From: Gammaproteobacteria bacterium
Lineage (GTDB): Bacteria; Pseudomonadota; Gammaproteobacteria; Pseudomonadales; Azotimanducaceae
Assembly: GCA_009837185.1 (NCBI GenBank)
Contig: VXUA01000038.1
Coordinates: forward strand, 1 to 35,561
DNA: 35,561 nt
Reading direction: 5' to 3'
Part shown: positions 27,295 through 35,561 of the stretch, piece after piece
How the letters are laid out: each line of letters begins with the position of its first letter
Numbering within the stretch: the stretch's first letter is position 1
Position numbers and translations under genes: made by a program
Notes under the pieces: generated by a model
The model's database searches: none
Told to the model about the DNA's origin: nothing
Seen by the model: only the letters and a program-made list of their open reading frames with translations

Positions 27295-27866
27295 TCCTTG
27301 AATTGCATGCTTTGATCGCTTTAGGTTTGTTGCTCAGTTGCACAGCAGTGGCGGGTGTCGCCAAGGCTTGTAGAGGTTCAAGAAGTAATGATTGATTTTT
27401 CGGTTGCTTGTTGCCGAGTCCGAAACTGGCATCGCCGTACTAGTACTCTTTTGAGCTGTCCAAACACGCTCTCTGCCGACGCATTATCGGCACAGGTCCG
27501 AACTCTGCCCATGCTGATCTGCAAACCATTTTGCTGCAAACATAGGCGGTACCGTTCGCTGGTGTATTGACTACCTTGGTCCGAATGCGAGATCGCACCA
27601 CGACTCTCAGGTCGTGACACCAGTGCCGATTCCACCGTTGAAGTGATCCACTCGGCCGTTGGCCGAGTGCGCGTTTTCCATGCCGTAATGGCACCATCGT
27701 AAAGATCTTTGATCATGCATAGATACAACATACCTTCCCCCGTCTTTTTTTCGTGATGTCGGTGACCCAAACCCGATTCGCTACGCACTGGTCGCCGATG
27801 TCGCCGAATTTTTTTCGGAATGCCCATGAGCCCGCCAGACGTATCAACGGGAGCTGCCAGATGTTT
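27295..27866 (-). pseudogene. IS3-family OrfB remnant C, at least two frameshifts
   Basis: The central frame (27378-27827) has the rve core: GEGMLYLCMIKDLYDGAITAW, ISHSDQGSQYTSERYRL (Asp) and CADNASAESVFGQLKRV (Glu). Upstream, another frame gives NRVWVTDIT with the first catalytic Asp; a run of seven A on the coding strand near 27745-27751 restores VTDITKKKTGEG if it had eight. Downstream, adding one A to a run of five near 27389 restores EKINHYFLNLYKPWRHPPLL. Further upstream HLAAPVDTSG runs into the end of IS copy B at 27867, so B is inserted in this transposase gene. The C-terminal limit is approximate. Confidence 0.7.
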
Positions 27867-28366
27867 GTGGACACCCTAGGTAATTAATTTGGGTACTACG
27901 AATTGCTGACCGTTCTCGATTTCCATCGATCAAGTGTTCCACTGGTTCCACTTATCGTACCTCCTGGTTAAAACGAATTTCGTAGTCGACCGGTGAGATG
28001 TGCCCCAACGCCGAGTGTCGTCGCCGCGGATTCTGCGTAATCAAAGATCTTCGCTTGTGTTTGCGCACGATCCTTAAAGAACAATCGCGGTTGCTGGTGG
28101 ATTAATTCCGTTTCCAACGTCTCGAAGAAGCTCTCCGCCATCGCATCGTCATAACAATCACCCACCGATCCCATCGATACCTGCATGTTCGCTCTCTGAC
28201 AGACTTCCAGGAAGTGTTGGAAAATATATGGTGAACCGTGATCAGAATGGTGCACCACCTGAGAAGGTTGTCGTCGCGTCAACGCCATCTGTAAAGCCCG
28301 AAACATTAAGTTCGAGACTTGTCGAGCCGCCACGGACCAACCCACGATCCGACGAACAAAGACATC
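27867..28366 (-). mobile_element. IS3-family element copy B, truncated and deleted
   Basis: This is the 3' third of the same element as copy A: end sequence GTGGACACCCTAG at 27867, then AATTAATTTGGGTAC, then transposase codons for RRIVGWSVAARQ, HHSDHGSPYIFQHFLEV and DAMAESFFETLETELI. The ancestral stop would be TAA at 27952-27954. About 11 bases are missing near 28033-28037 compared with copy A, shifting the frame after AKIFDY. Similarity to copy A stops abruptly at 28366. It cannot make an active transposase. Confidence 0.75.
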
Positions 28367-28386
28367 GGGACTGTCATAAATTTCGT

Positions 28387-28412
28387 GTATGGGAAGATGT
28401 CCCATACTTTTT
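28387..28412 (+). terminator. Hairpin with T-run
   Basis: GTATGGGA (28387-28394) pairs perfectly with TCCCATAC (28400-28407) around AGATG and is followed directly by TTTTT. This is a textbook Rho-independent shape on the + strand. It lies in sequence of unknown origin beginning GGGACTGTCATAAATTT at 28367, which resembles an insertion-sequence end (IS256-like at best, low certainty). Confidence 0.5.
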
Positions 28413-28534
28413 CGAAAGGAAGAAAAATTTGACTTTGAGATGCTCATGGTATCCGTGATCTGCCATCGGGTGTTCCAACCTCTGGACGGATTAAATCGGC
28501 CGTCAAAAGGATGGTTTACCAAAGTTTAGAAATG

Positions 28535-28816
28535 GCTTCTATGGAACTGTAGGAAACACTTCGGTTAAGCAGTTACTAAACCGGATCTGGGTACTAAGTC
28601 GCAACCGATGGCGTGTGCTTGACGTCGTATGTGGGCGAGTCTGCGTTGTAAGTACTCTTTTTCAAATTCTTCAATTGAGCGTTGGACGTACTCGGTGCCA
28701 TCGCGCAACATCACCAATGTCCAATGGCAAGCACACGCCATCGATTGTTACCATCGTACCTAAACCTTCTGCTGCTACCAGGTGATCGAAGTTTTGCTTT
28801 GTGTTCCATAGAAGCC
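28535..28816. repeat. Nested imperfect inverted duplication
   Basis: Outer arms GGCTTCTATGGAAC (28535-28548) and GTTCCATAGAAGCC (28803-28816) are exact inverted repeats. Inner arms CGATGGCGTGTGCTTG (28606-28621) and CAAGCACACGCCATCG (28728-28743) are also exact. The distance between outer and inner arms is similar on both sides (57 and 59 bases), with scattered matches between (ACTTCG, GGTAC). This looks like a diverged inverted duplication. Confidence 0.6.
28565..28711 (-). pseudogene. C-terminal tail of an unidentified transposase-like protein
   Basis: From ATG 28711 the minus strand reads MLRDGTEYVQRSIEEFEKEY, then LQRRLAHIRRQAHAIGCDLV and ends PRSGLVTA before TAA at 28565. The basic, helical tail ending in a G--LVP segment resembles the last 45 residues of several transposase families; I cannot name the family. 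No upstream coding part is visible in this frame, so it is a remnant. Confidence 0.35.
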
Positions 28817-29136
28817 GCACCGCTCGGCTGTTTATCGAGTGCCTATCCACATTGGAAACATGTGTAGAATGCGAAAGTGATATTGCTCGGTGGAGGCCTC
28901 TACACTCAATGGAGTTGAACGTACCCGAATACAAAGCTTGGTCCGTCGCGCTTTCGCCCTGTACACTGGTGGCATGATGGCGGTGGTCGCTCACCGCGAT
29001 CGGGACCCCGAATGAAAGATTGAAAATATTGCGAGCGGGACCCGAGCCCGATCACTACATCGTTGTTTAGATTTTTACCATGAAAATGGTAGTGGTTATG
29101 TATGGCTCAACGGAACACTGTTGCATTCCTCTAAGA
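28817..29136. other. Non-coding stretch with a tetraloop hairpin
   Basis: No convincing gene here. TACCAT (29076-29081) and ATGGTA (29086-29091) enclose GAAA, a GNRA-type tetraloop. The flanks give no T-run or gene context. The rest is probably decayed mobile-element sequence. Confidence 0.3.
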
Positions 29137-29331
29137 CTACCACCTGTTTCTAGAAAGTCCGTTGTGGACGAAATTTATCAGCTTTTGTGATAACGTTCGT
29201 GTTCCGCGTTTATGTTTCATGAAAGACTTTATGTAAGCTCGCTGCAGTAGCGCTCGTTCTGGATTTGCCTCTGCTTGAAGGATCGTAAGAACCTTCCAGC
29301 GCAATTTTTTCGAAAATTCCAGCTCGTTCAT
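29137..29331 (-). CDS. Possible small basic protein
   Basis: This 64-aa frame starts at ATG 29331 (MNELEFSKKLRWKVLTILQ) and is basic and helical throughout, with a possible helix-turn-helix-like region (residues 10-50). The ribosome site (GAAAGA) is weak. No family is recognised, and it lies among remnants, so it may be spurious. It is 308 bases downstream of the large permease gene on the same strand; 29332-29638 otherwise shows nothing assignable. Confidence 0.25.
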   Translation of the reverse strand: MNELEFSKKLRWKVLTILQAEANPERALLQRAYIKSFMKHKRGTRTLSQKLINFVHNGLSRNRW

Positions 29332-29638
29332 ATGTCTTTCTTATTAACTTCGATGGTACGATGAGTCTACTCTACTTTTTTTCATTCAAAATTTGATGAA
29401 AATGACTTGACAAATGTGTACTGATTCAATAGAGGGTGAGAGACTCGTGATTTCATATAAGTTCCTCACATATCCATCAAAGATTTGGATCGGTTCCAAT
29501 CGACAGCGCTGTAAGAGTATCTGGAATGAATTGTGCCAGCACCGTCAAACTAATGTATATTTGACCAAGTGCACAGAATACGAAAATGGTACTATTGTTC
29601 TTAAAAAACGAGCGCGAAAGAATATTACTCTAGAGTGT

Positions 29639-32600
29639 TCATTCCTCTGAAACCTTTGTCCATCGGATCGCGTCAGCGAACATGACATTGATCAGTTCAG
29701 AGGTTTGGGTAGCTGTAACATCCACGGTTACGATTCCTGCTTTCAGCTCTAGCTGGTCGACCGTATTCCAACCGGCTATGACATCTTCAGACCTCGTATT
29801 GAATGTTAGGTTCCAATCTTTTCCAGCGTTGTCGACTGTTAGGATATAGGAGAGCTTCGTATGGTCAGCAACTGCCCATTCGACTGGTAGGTGGTATTCC
29901 AATTTCCAAGACGCTGAAGTTGGTAGATGTGCAAGAAATCTTACTTTGCTGATCGGTTTCATCTTTGGAATCCGAGCTATTGCCGTTGTTTTGCGATGCC
30001 TACCATATGCTCCCGCATCTAGTCTCCTAAACCAAACGTCTCTAGGCATAAGAAGATACGGGTCGCTATTCACTGACAGTCCCTTGTCTTTTTCGAAAAC
30101 GCGCAACTCATTAGGGGAAAACCATGTCAATGGCGTCAAAGAAATGAACAGGTTCGATGTTGCTTCTGGCTGAGAGACCGAGAATCCATCATCTAGATCA
30201 TCGACAACAATTTGCTGTTTTGTGCGTGGAGTCCAGTTGGAATTTTCCAAGAATGGGCGAGGTGCAGTTGTTTGCCTTTGATTGCTCACGGGAGAATTAG
30301 CGTGAATCCTAAATGGGGTTCGTTCTAACGATAACCCAGGATCGATCTGAATCTGGCGTAATTCGTAGGGAGTTGTAATGTTTATTCGCTTGGCAGACTT
30401 TGCCGCAATTTGGATTCCAGGTGTTTGAACTTCATCCGACCAAGAAAGATGATTTGCCGAAAACTCACCTGGGTACGTCAGTCGAATCACTCCGTCCACT
30501 TGTTGTACATTACGTACAAAGAGTGTAGCTTGAAACTGCTGATTTCCAAATGTGTCATTGGCCACCTGCGCAACTGTCAATGGCGACACAACGTAACCTG
30601 GTACGCCAGATTCAGTTAGCCAACTGGTCAGAAATGGCTCAACCTGAACACCGTGAAGCTCTGCGCATTCGATTAATTCGGTAAGAGTGTATGTGTTGCC
30701 TTCAAATCGATTACGAACACTCATCACCCAAGTTATAATTTTCTCGTCATCGTTTAGCGAAAGTAATCCTTGAGCTATTGCCCTTGCTTTTAGTAGTACT
30801 AGTTCAAGTCTCTCCTGATATTCTTCTGAATGTACCCGTTCCTTCAATCCAGTTTGTTCCATGTGATTCCACAAATTCAATCGAGAACCAAAATATTTTT
30901 CTTGTTCTCGAGCGATTTCGACAATACCTATCCGTTGAAAGGAAGAACTTCTAGGAACCATTAATTGGGTCAAATCTGCAACATGGAGCGTAGAATAAAT
31001 CGAAAAGGGAATGTCTAATGGTGAAATTAGTGCTAGGATTATTTCGTCGAGAATATCAGCAAACTCGCCAGAAGCGGAGATATGGTGCGACCAGAACCTT
31101 TCAGAAATACCTGAGAAAGGACTGTCTGTACCTAATGCGAGATTAAAGTACCAATTTAACAGAGTGATGTGGATGTGTATCCAAAAATCTTTAACTTCAG
31201 AAATTTCCCTTGGTATTTGTTGGGAAAATTTAAACTCAAAGTTTGCCGTTGGGAAGCCACTTTCTTTTAATATTCCAATTTCCGGTAACGATGTAAGCGA
31301 TTTCATTCGTAACCCTCCACCGACAGTTCTTAGCCGATCAAGAGTCTCGACTATATTCAATGTTCTGATGGGGAGACTTAAACCGCGATCTGTAAATCGA
31401 CGATATAGCCTCTCTATTTCCCTGCTTAGAGCGTCAAGCAAATCTTCGTTCCAAAATCGCATGTTTTGCGAGTGTTTCTTGTGCAGATATAAACCAAATG
31501 TTAACTCACCAACAGATATTGTTGCATGCTCAAACTCGGATGCAAACAAACTGATACCGGATACGGCAAACTCTGGATTCACTTGGTATTCAGAACTCGT
31601 GCTTGATGCCGTTTTTAACTTTGTGCCGGGCCCGACTAAATGCCAATTCTTTGCGGCGAGGTCGATCGATAGATCTACAGTAAAAAAATCTTTACCCTGT
31701 TGAGCACTCTGTGACGTTCCACTCAATGGTCCTGAAGTAGGATACCAATGTACACCAGACATCAACGCTACAAAGTTTTTTTCGTATATCGATCCGTCCT
31801 TGCCTAACAACGCGACTGCTCTCCTAGGCACGGCAGGGGCAGTTAAATAATCGATAGCCGAATTGAAATATCCAAATCGAGGGTTGGGTACACCACTTGC
31901 GAGGATACGCATTCGGTAGGTTTCGTTGGAGCTTGATAATTCACCTTTCTCTACCCTTAGCAAACCATGCTTAAATACATAGTTCACGGGTATATCATCT
32001 ACAAATAAATCATCGATTTTCATTGCTGGATTGAAGGTAAACATGAATGTTTCACTGGTCTCAGCCTTCAACAACAATTCCAAATCGACGAACAGGGAAG
32101 CCTTTGGATTGATGCTTACTGAACCACTGATGTCCAATATGTCGATGTTCCCAACAACCAAAGCGTTAGACTCGTGAAATTCACGCCATTTCGCAGGATC
32201 AGCGTAGTAGTATTGAACTACACCTCCAGTAATTGAACTGCACAAAACAACACTTAAAATGAACAATCCAGAACCGAGGGTACTTTTTAACTTAAAAGAC
32301 ATACCGTCAATCCGTACAAGTAAAGTAGCAAACATGAGCAACATTGCCGCGAACAGGAGGGACGCTAAGCGTATACCGATAGTTGTAAGTGAGGCGAATT
32401 GGGGGGAAATGTCTGAAATAAAAAGCGAGTCGTTGGAAGAGGGTGAAACGATGGCTAAAAACGAATAGGGAGCCTCTGAAACCGCAAACGCCCATGCGGT
32501 CATTATCGCAACGTACAAGATGAACACGACTATTCGCAATCGAATTACATTGGTTAAGAATGCAACGACCGAGCAGGAAACGATTAGTGTCACCGGGACA

Positions 32601-33094
32601 TCTAGCAGAAGTAGATTCAACATTGAATGGAATTGGAAAGGCTCGGTAGAATGGCAACCCACCCAATCACATATCAGTCCATTACCGTGCAAAAATAAGA
32701 CTATCAGAACAGTGAAAAGCCACAACAAAAACGAGGCACCGAGCACGCGCCCTACAAGGTATTCGAAATTTGTTACTGGTTTCGTTATCAAGATTTCGTC
32801 AACTCGATCTCTAACAAGGCATTGCCTTGAATCGTGCATCAGAAAGAGAGCTCCAAGCTGAAAAATCAAGACTATATAAGGAGATATATTGCCAAGCAAG
32901 TATCGAGGTGTGGTGGTCCCAAAGCTAGGAGAATTAAGTGCTCCAAATTCAAAGTAAGTGATTGAAAAGCCGTACGCTATGATTACTGGCAGAGAGAGAG
33001 TTGAGCACAAAATCCAAAATCGAATTCGTCGTCTTATGTTCTTTATCTCGGCCCTAGTCAACACGAAAATTCTGTTAGATGAAACGAAAAGCAA
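29639..33094 (-). CDS. ABC-2-type permease fused to a degenerate M1-aminopeptidase-like domain (intact copy)
   Basis: The product has 1151 aa. Residues 1-280 carry about six membrane helices in the ABC-2 permease arrangement, including the cytoplasmic RDRVDEILITKPVTNFEYLVGR-type segment after helix 2. A further helix (LGSGLFILSVVLCSSITGG) leads to a long exported part with a beta-sandwich region, the M1-like segment (VETLDRLRTVGGGLRMKS) and a C-terminal beta domain ending DAIRWTKVSEE. No HExxH motif is present, and the Trp of GGGW is Leu, so catalysis is unlikely. The start is TTG 33094, the only reasonable start; it gives the same N-terminal length as the ATG-started paralogue at 3864. No ABC ATPase gene is visible; sequence just upstream is transposase debris. 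Role in export or signalling is inference. Confidence 0.82.
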   Translation of the reverse strand: MLFVSSNRIFVLTRAEIKNIRRRIRFWILCSTLSLPVIIAYGFSITYFEFGALNSPSFGTTTPRYLLGNISPYIVLIFQLGALFLMHDSRQCLVRDRVDEILITKPVTNFEYLVGRVLGASFLLWLFTVLIVLFLHGNGLICDWVGCHSTEPFQFHSMLNLLLLDVPVTLIVSCSVVAFLTNVIRLRIVVFILYVAIMTAWAFAVSEAPYSFLAIVSPSSNDSLFISDISPQFASLTTIGIRLASLLFAAMLLMFATLLVRIDGMSFKLKSTLGSGLFILSVVLCSSITGGVVQYYYADPAKWREFHESNALVVGNIDILDISGSVSINPKASLFVDLELLLKAETSETFMFTFNPAMKIDDLFVDDIPVNYVFKHGLLRVEKGELSSSNETYRMRILASGVPNPRFGYFNSAIDYLTAPAVPRRAVALLGKDGSIYEKNFVALMSGVHWYPTSGPLSGTSQSAQQGKDFFTVDLSIDLAAKNWHLVGPGTKLKTASSTSSEYQVNPEFAVSGISLFASEFEHATISVGELTFGLYLHKKHSQNMRFWNEDLLDALSREIERLYRRFTDRGLSLPIRTLNIVETLDRLRTVGGGLRMKSLTSLPEIGILKESGFPTANFEFKFSQQIPREISEVKDFWIHIHITLLNWYFNLALGTDSPFSGISERFWSHHISASGEFADILDEIILALISPLDIPFSIYSTLHVADLTQLMVPRSSSFQRIGIVEIAREQEKYFGSRLNLWNHMEQTGLKERVHSEEYQERLELVLLKARAIAQGLLSLNDDEKIITWVMSVRNRFEGNTYTLTELIECAELHGVQVEPFLTSWLTESGVPGYVVSPLTVAQVANDTFGNQQFQATLFVRNVQQVDGVIRLTYPGEFSANHLSWSDEVQTPGIQIAAKSAKRINITTPYELRQIQIDPGLSLERTPFRIHANSPVSNQRQTTAPRPFLENSNWTPRTKQQIVVDDLDDGFSVSQPEATSNLFISLTPLTWFSPNELRVFEKDKGLSVNSDPYLLMPRDVWFRRLDAGAYGRHRKTTAIARIPKMKPISKVRFLAHLPTSASWKLEYHLPVEWAVADHTKLSYILTVDNAGKDWNLTFNTRSEDVIAGWNTVDQLELKAGIVTVDVTATQTSELINVMFADAIRWTKVSEE

Positions 33095-33176
33095 TCTCGG
33101 TACGCCTATAAATAACTCTGTCTTGCTACGGTAAATAGTTGGAATATTTTAAATAGAGAGTTTTCGTAGCTTTTGA

Positions 33177-33940
33177 TCATGCTGCGAGACGCTCTCCGTT
33201 GGTTCGATCCAGTTGTTCCTTCAGTTTCTTTTGGGCGGCTTTTGCCCATCCCTGCTATTGCGGAATGATGATGGTACGACCCTGCTCATAGACCTCGGAT
33301 GGAGTCCACGGATCTTCGTTTTCCGCCGGCCGTAAAGCCCAGTGCGGGCGCACCTGGTTGTAGGGTTGCCGAAATTCTTGCAGACACTGTCGAGCATGAT
33401 TGGGATGCTCATAGATACGAAAATACACTTCCTCCTTTTTTGAGGTCCCGTGAAAGCGCTCTAATAACCCGAGCTGTTGCGGGGTCCGGTACTGGATGTG
33501 CACATGTCGAAATCGATGCCGCAAAATATCCTGAAATTTCCGCGCCAGAAAGCACGAGCCATTGTCCGTCATCAGGATCGGTGCGTGTTGCAGTGTTCCA
33601 TGCAACCGCGCCGATTCCTGAACCGCCAATTCGAGAGCTTGAGACACCGCGGTTGCATTCTGAAAGGGCGTCAAGAAACACGTCAACAGATAGCGCGAGT
33701 AGTAATCCATCACCGCTACGGTGTACCACCAGCGTCCTTGTGGTAAATGCACGTAGGTGACGTCCATTTGCCAGAGTTCATTGGGCTTCGCGGGAACAAC
33801 TCAAACAGTTGTCGACTCTGATGAGCTCGGCCTGGCGTCGCACGCGTCGTTGCAGCAACCCGAGATCGCGCATGGTTCGATACGTTAATCGATCACTGTA
33901 CTCGGCACCGAACTCCCGTCTCGCTAAGACCGCCAAACGT
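33177..33940 (-). pseudogene. Integrase-core (rve) transposase remnant, IS3/IS481-like
   Basis: The main frame 33255-33767 has WQMDVTYVHLPQGRWWYTV (first Asp), LMTDNGSCFLARKF (second Asp), then QLGLLERFHGTSKKEEVYFR (Glu) and RPHWALRP. It ends IIIPQ with TAG at 33255, but the same frame continues QGWAKAAQKKLKEQLD to TGA at 33177; relatives read P-W-Q-G-W-A, so TGG to TAG is likely. Upstream, two one-base losses are needed to join RDLGLLQRRVRRQAEL, HQSRQLFELFP and AKPNELWQ: near 33790 (GG to G) and near 33825. The N-terminal third is missing. The left boundary coincides with a 13-bp direct repeat at 33941. Confidence 0.75.
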
Positions 33941-34030
33941 TTGTAGCCCCTGTACCATTACGTGTAACTTGTCGAAAGACGAGGAAATGCAATTCGGTGT
34001 GCGGCCGTGAGCAACCGTTGTAGCCCCTGT
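33941..34030. repeat. 13-bp direct repeat TTGTAGCCCCTGT
   Basis: TTGTAGCCCCTGT occurs at 33941-33953 and again at 34018-34030, 77 bases apart. The pair sits between the end of the decayed integrase-core transposase and the leader of the IS110 transposase. It could mark a junction or deletion scar; no coding sequence is seen between the copies. Confidence 0.5.
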
Positions 34031-34186
34031 GACTATTGATCACCTATTCTGGACTTGTGCCACGGCTACGCACCAATGCAATGGAGATCCAGTAGATTGT
34101 TTGCGTCTTAGAACGCCTGTACAGGGAAAGATCAGCATTGCAATTTACCGAATTGACTTTGTAGTGGACTATTTTGGAGTTTTACG
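34031..34186 (+). other. Non-coding leader of IS110 transposase, candidate bridge-RNA region
   Basis: This 156-base non-coding stretch precedes the IS110 ORF. It contains GCGT/ACGC arms around CTTAGA and the palindrome CCTGTACAGG (34116-34125). In IS110-group elements, the non-coding end before the ORF is known to encode a bridge RNA. The location fits, but no loops were matched to target or donor, so this is inference only. Confidence 0.3.
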
Positions 34187-35432
34187 ATGGATTTGCAATG
34201 GTATGTTGGTGTGGACTGGGGAAAATCGGAGCATCAGATCTGCCTTCTGAACACGAGTGGAGAGTACATCGCCGAGCGGAAAATACCGCACACCGGCACT
34301 GGGTTTGCTGAGTTTGCGACATGGTTGTCGGAACAGACGAATCAAGCTGAGACTGCGAGCATTGGCATCGCCTTAGAAACTTCCAGCGGACCGGTGGTTG
34401 ATTGTTTGTTGGCTTTGGGCTATGGCGTGTTTGCCATCAATCCAAAACAAGTCGATCGCTTTCGAGACCGCTATTCACCAGCCGGTGCGAAGGATCACCG
34501 GCGCGATGCGTTGGTGCTCGCGACAGCATTGTTTATAGAGCCCCAAGCGCTACGTACATTGGAAGCACCGGATACAGATATGCTGGAATTGCGCGAGCGA
34601 CATCGGTTGCGTAACATTTGCTACGTACCCAAAAAGGCTTAGCGCTCAAGATTCGGCAATGTCTCTGGAACTACTATCCCCACTTCGAAAGCTTGTTTGG
34701 TACCGATCTCGGATTACCTTATGTTCAAGCACTGTGGCAGCACATGCCTGATCCAGAAATCGCCCAACATCGGCGCAAAAATTCGGTCGAAAAAATCCTC
34801 AGAGCCCATAAGATTCGACGTTTTCAAGCCGATCAGGTACTTGAGCAGCTATGTGGCGAACGGTTACCCGTCTCAACTGCAACGGCGCAGTTACTCCAAG
34901 AACAAATCACGCTCTTGTTCCAACAACTAACCCTCATTCAACAACAATGCAAAGCGGTGATGCGCCAGCTGGAAACGAAGCTGGAAAGCTTGTCGACCAA
35001 GGCTTCCACCACCAGTGCTTCAAGTACGAATCCCCGAGGCCCACCGATCGTGATATTCTTGCCTCCATGCCGGGTGTGGGCATACTCGTGCTTGCCAATT
35101 TGTTAGGAGAAGCGGGAGTCGTGATCCGGAACCGTGATTATGTTGCCTTGCGATGTCTCGCGTGGATCGCTCCCGTTACCAAAGAATCGGGGAAATCCCG
35201 TCGAGTTCATCGTCGCCGAGCCGCGAATCCACGGCTCGTGGACAGTATGTACCACTGGGCTCGCGTCGCAGCTCAAGTGGATTCCATCTGTCGGCAACGA
35301 TATGACGCACTACGTGTTCGTGGGCACACGCATGGAGGCGCGTTACGTTCCGTCGCTGATCGTTTATTGGCGGTCGCGTGCGCGATGCTGAAAACTGGTA
35401 CGATGTACCCGCGAACCACCGCCGCAACCTAA
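34187..35432 (+). pseudogene. IS110-family transposase, two frameshifts
   Basis: The first frame gives the DEDD RuvC-like domain: WYVGVDWGKSEHQICLLN (Asp), SIGIALETSSGPVVDCLL (Glu), and SPAGAKDHRRDALVLATAL (Asp, Asp). Near 34616 the frame shifts: one base lost in a T-run turns what was probably NILLRTQKGLALKIRQ into ICYVPKKA-stop. The middle frame (to about 35000) is the helical spacer (LWNYYPHFESLFGTDLG, LLQEQITLLFQQLTLIQQQ). A second one-base loss, somewhere between about 34985 and 35025, moves to the frame of the Transposase_20 domain (DILASMPGVGILVLANLLG, ESGKSRRVHRR, ALRSVADRLLAVACAML). All key parts are present, so decay is recent or an assembly artefact. Confidence 0.82.
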
Positions 35433-35561
35433 CGCGCACCTTACTTGATTAAGGTACGGATTATCCACTTCTGGGTTCCGCAGCAAAAATATTACTCGCC
35501 CTTACTTTATTTGAGCAAAGGTCCCGTACTTCGGACTAACTACCTTTTTGCAAGGCTATTT
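35433..35561. other. Sequence after the IS110 ORF, boundary not visible
   Basis: No gene is seen in the last 129 bases. The right end of the IS110 element is probably here, but without a second copy or an empty site it cannot be located. Confidence 0.3.

Noticed and set aside
28367-28530. IS256-type element end at GGGACTGTCATAAATTT.
   Set aside because: Only a vague resemblance to remembered ends, no transposase coding sequence and no second copy, so it is not listed as an element.
29414-29650. 78-codon open frame on the + strand.
   Set aside because: It overlaps the 3' end of the large permease gene, lacks a ribosome site and shows no recognisable motif.
31011-31703. 230-codon + strand frame opposite the large permease gene.
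   Set aside because: The minus-strand protein aligns with two paralogues over this stretch; the + strand frame is a shadow.

Overview
The window looks like bacterial accessory DNA, moderately AT-rich by eye (base composition not counted). The organism is probably a host-associated Gammaproteobacterium: the conjugation genes are of the integrating-element type best known from that class, insertion-sequence debris is abundant, and about a third of the coding sequence is recently broken. The class assignment and the host association are inference. No rRNA, tRNA or CRISPR array was seen.

Layout. At 1-272 is the start of an IS200/IS605-type TnpB, cut by the window edge. From 376 to 8107 lie two decayed copies of a very large permease/M1-aminopeptidase-like protein, separated by a secreted thioredoxin-fold protein (4104-5111). 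A third copy, intact, is at 29639-33094. At 8238-9668 is a PLP-dependent amino-acid decarboxylase. From 10070 to 11590 is an AAA_14/DUF4143 ATPase gene preceded by a palindromic 33-bp box; the box and the first codons recur downstream as the remnant of a second copy. A small outer-membrane barrel protein follows (11753-12466). From 12876 to 17997 is a tightly overlapping five-gene block of conjugative-element proteins (TraU-like, PFL_4711-like, a small membrane protein, TraG N-terminal-like, integrase-like). At 18127-19167 is a clear sterol 24-C-methyltransferase homologue, rare in bacteria. After a small anchored protein come two tandem membrane-anchored helical-repeat proteins (one broken by a stop codon) and a thioredoxin/ankyrin gene cut by an IS3-family insertion. 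At 25596-26988 is a two-gene unit of unknown secreted proteins; the second contains a duplicated C-x6-C-x25-C-x6-C unit. From 27295 to 28816 is a graveyard of nested transposase remnants. The right end holds a decayed integrase-core transposase and a frameshifted IS110 transposase.

Together: most non-mobile genes encode envelope or exported proteins (lipoprotein, thioredoxin-like, ABC-2/M1-like, barrel, helical-repeat anchors, Cys-rich exported protein). No single pathway links them. The breaks are single nonsense codons, one-base losses often in homopolymers, one 11-base loss and one 5-bp duplication. They fall in transposases, in paralogues that have an intact relative in the window, and in the IS-cut gene. 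The single-copy and conjugation genes (about 17 kb) stay open, so real decay fits better than sequencing error, but raw reads should settle it.
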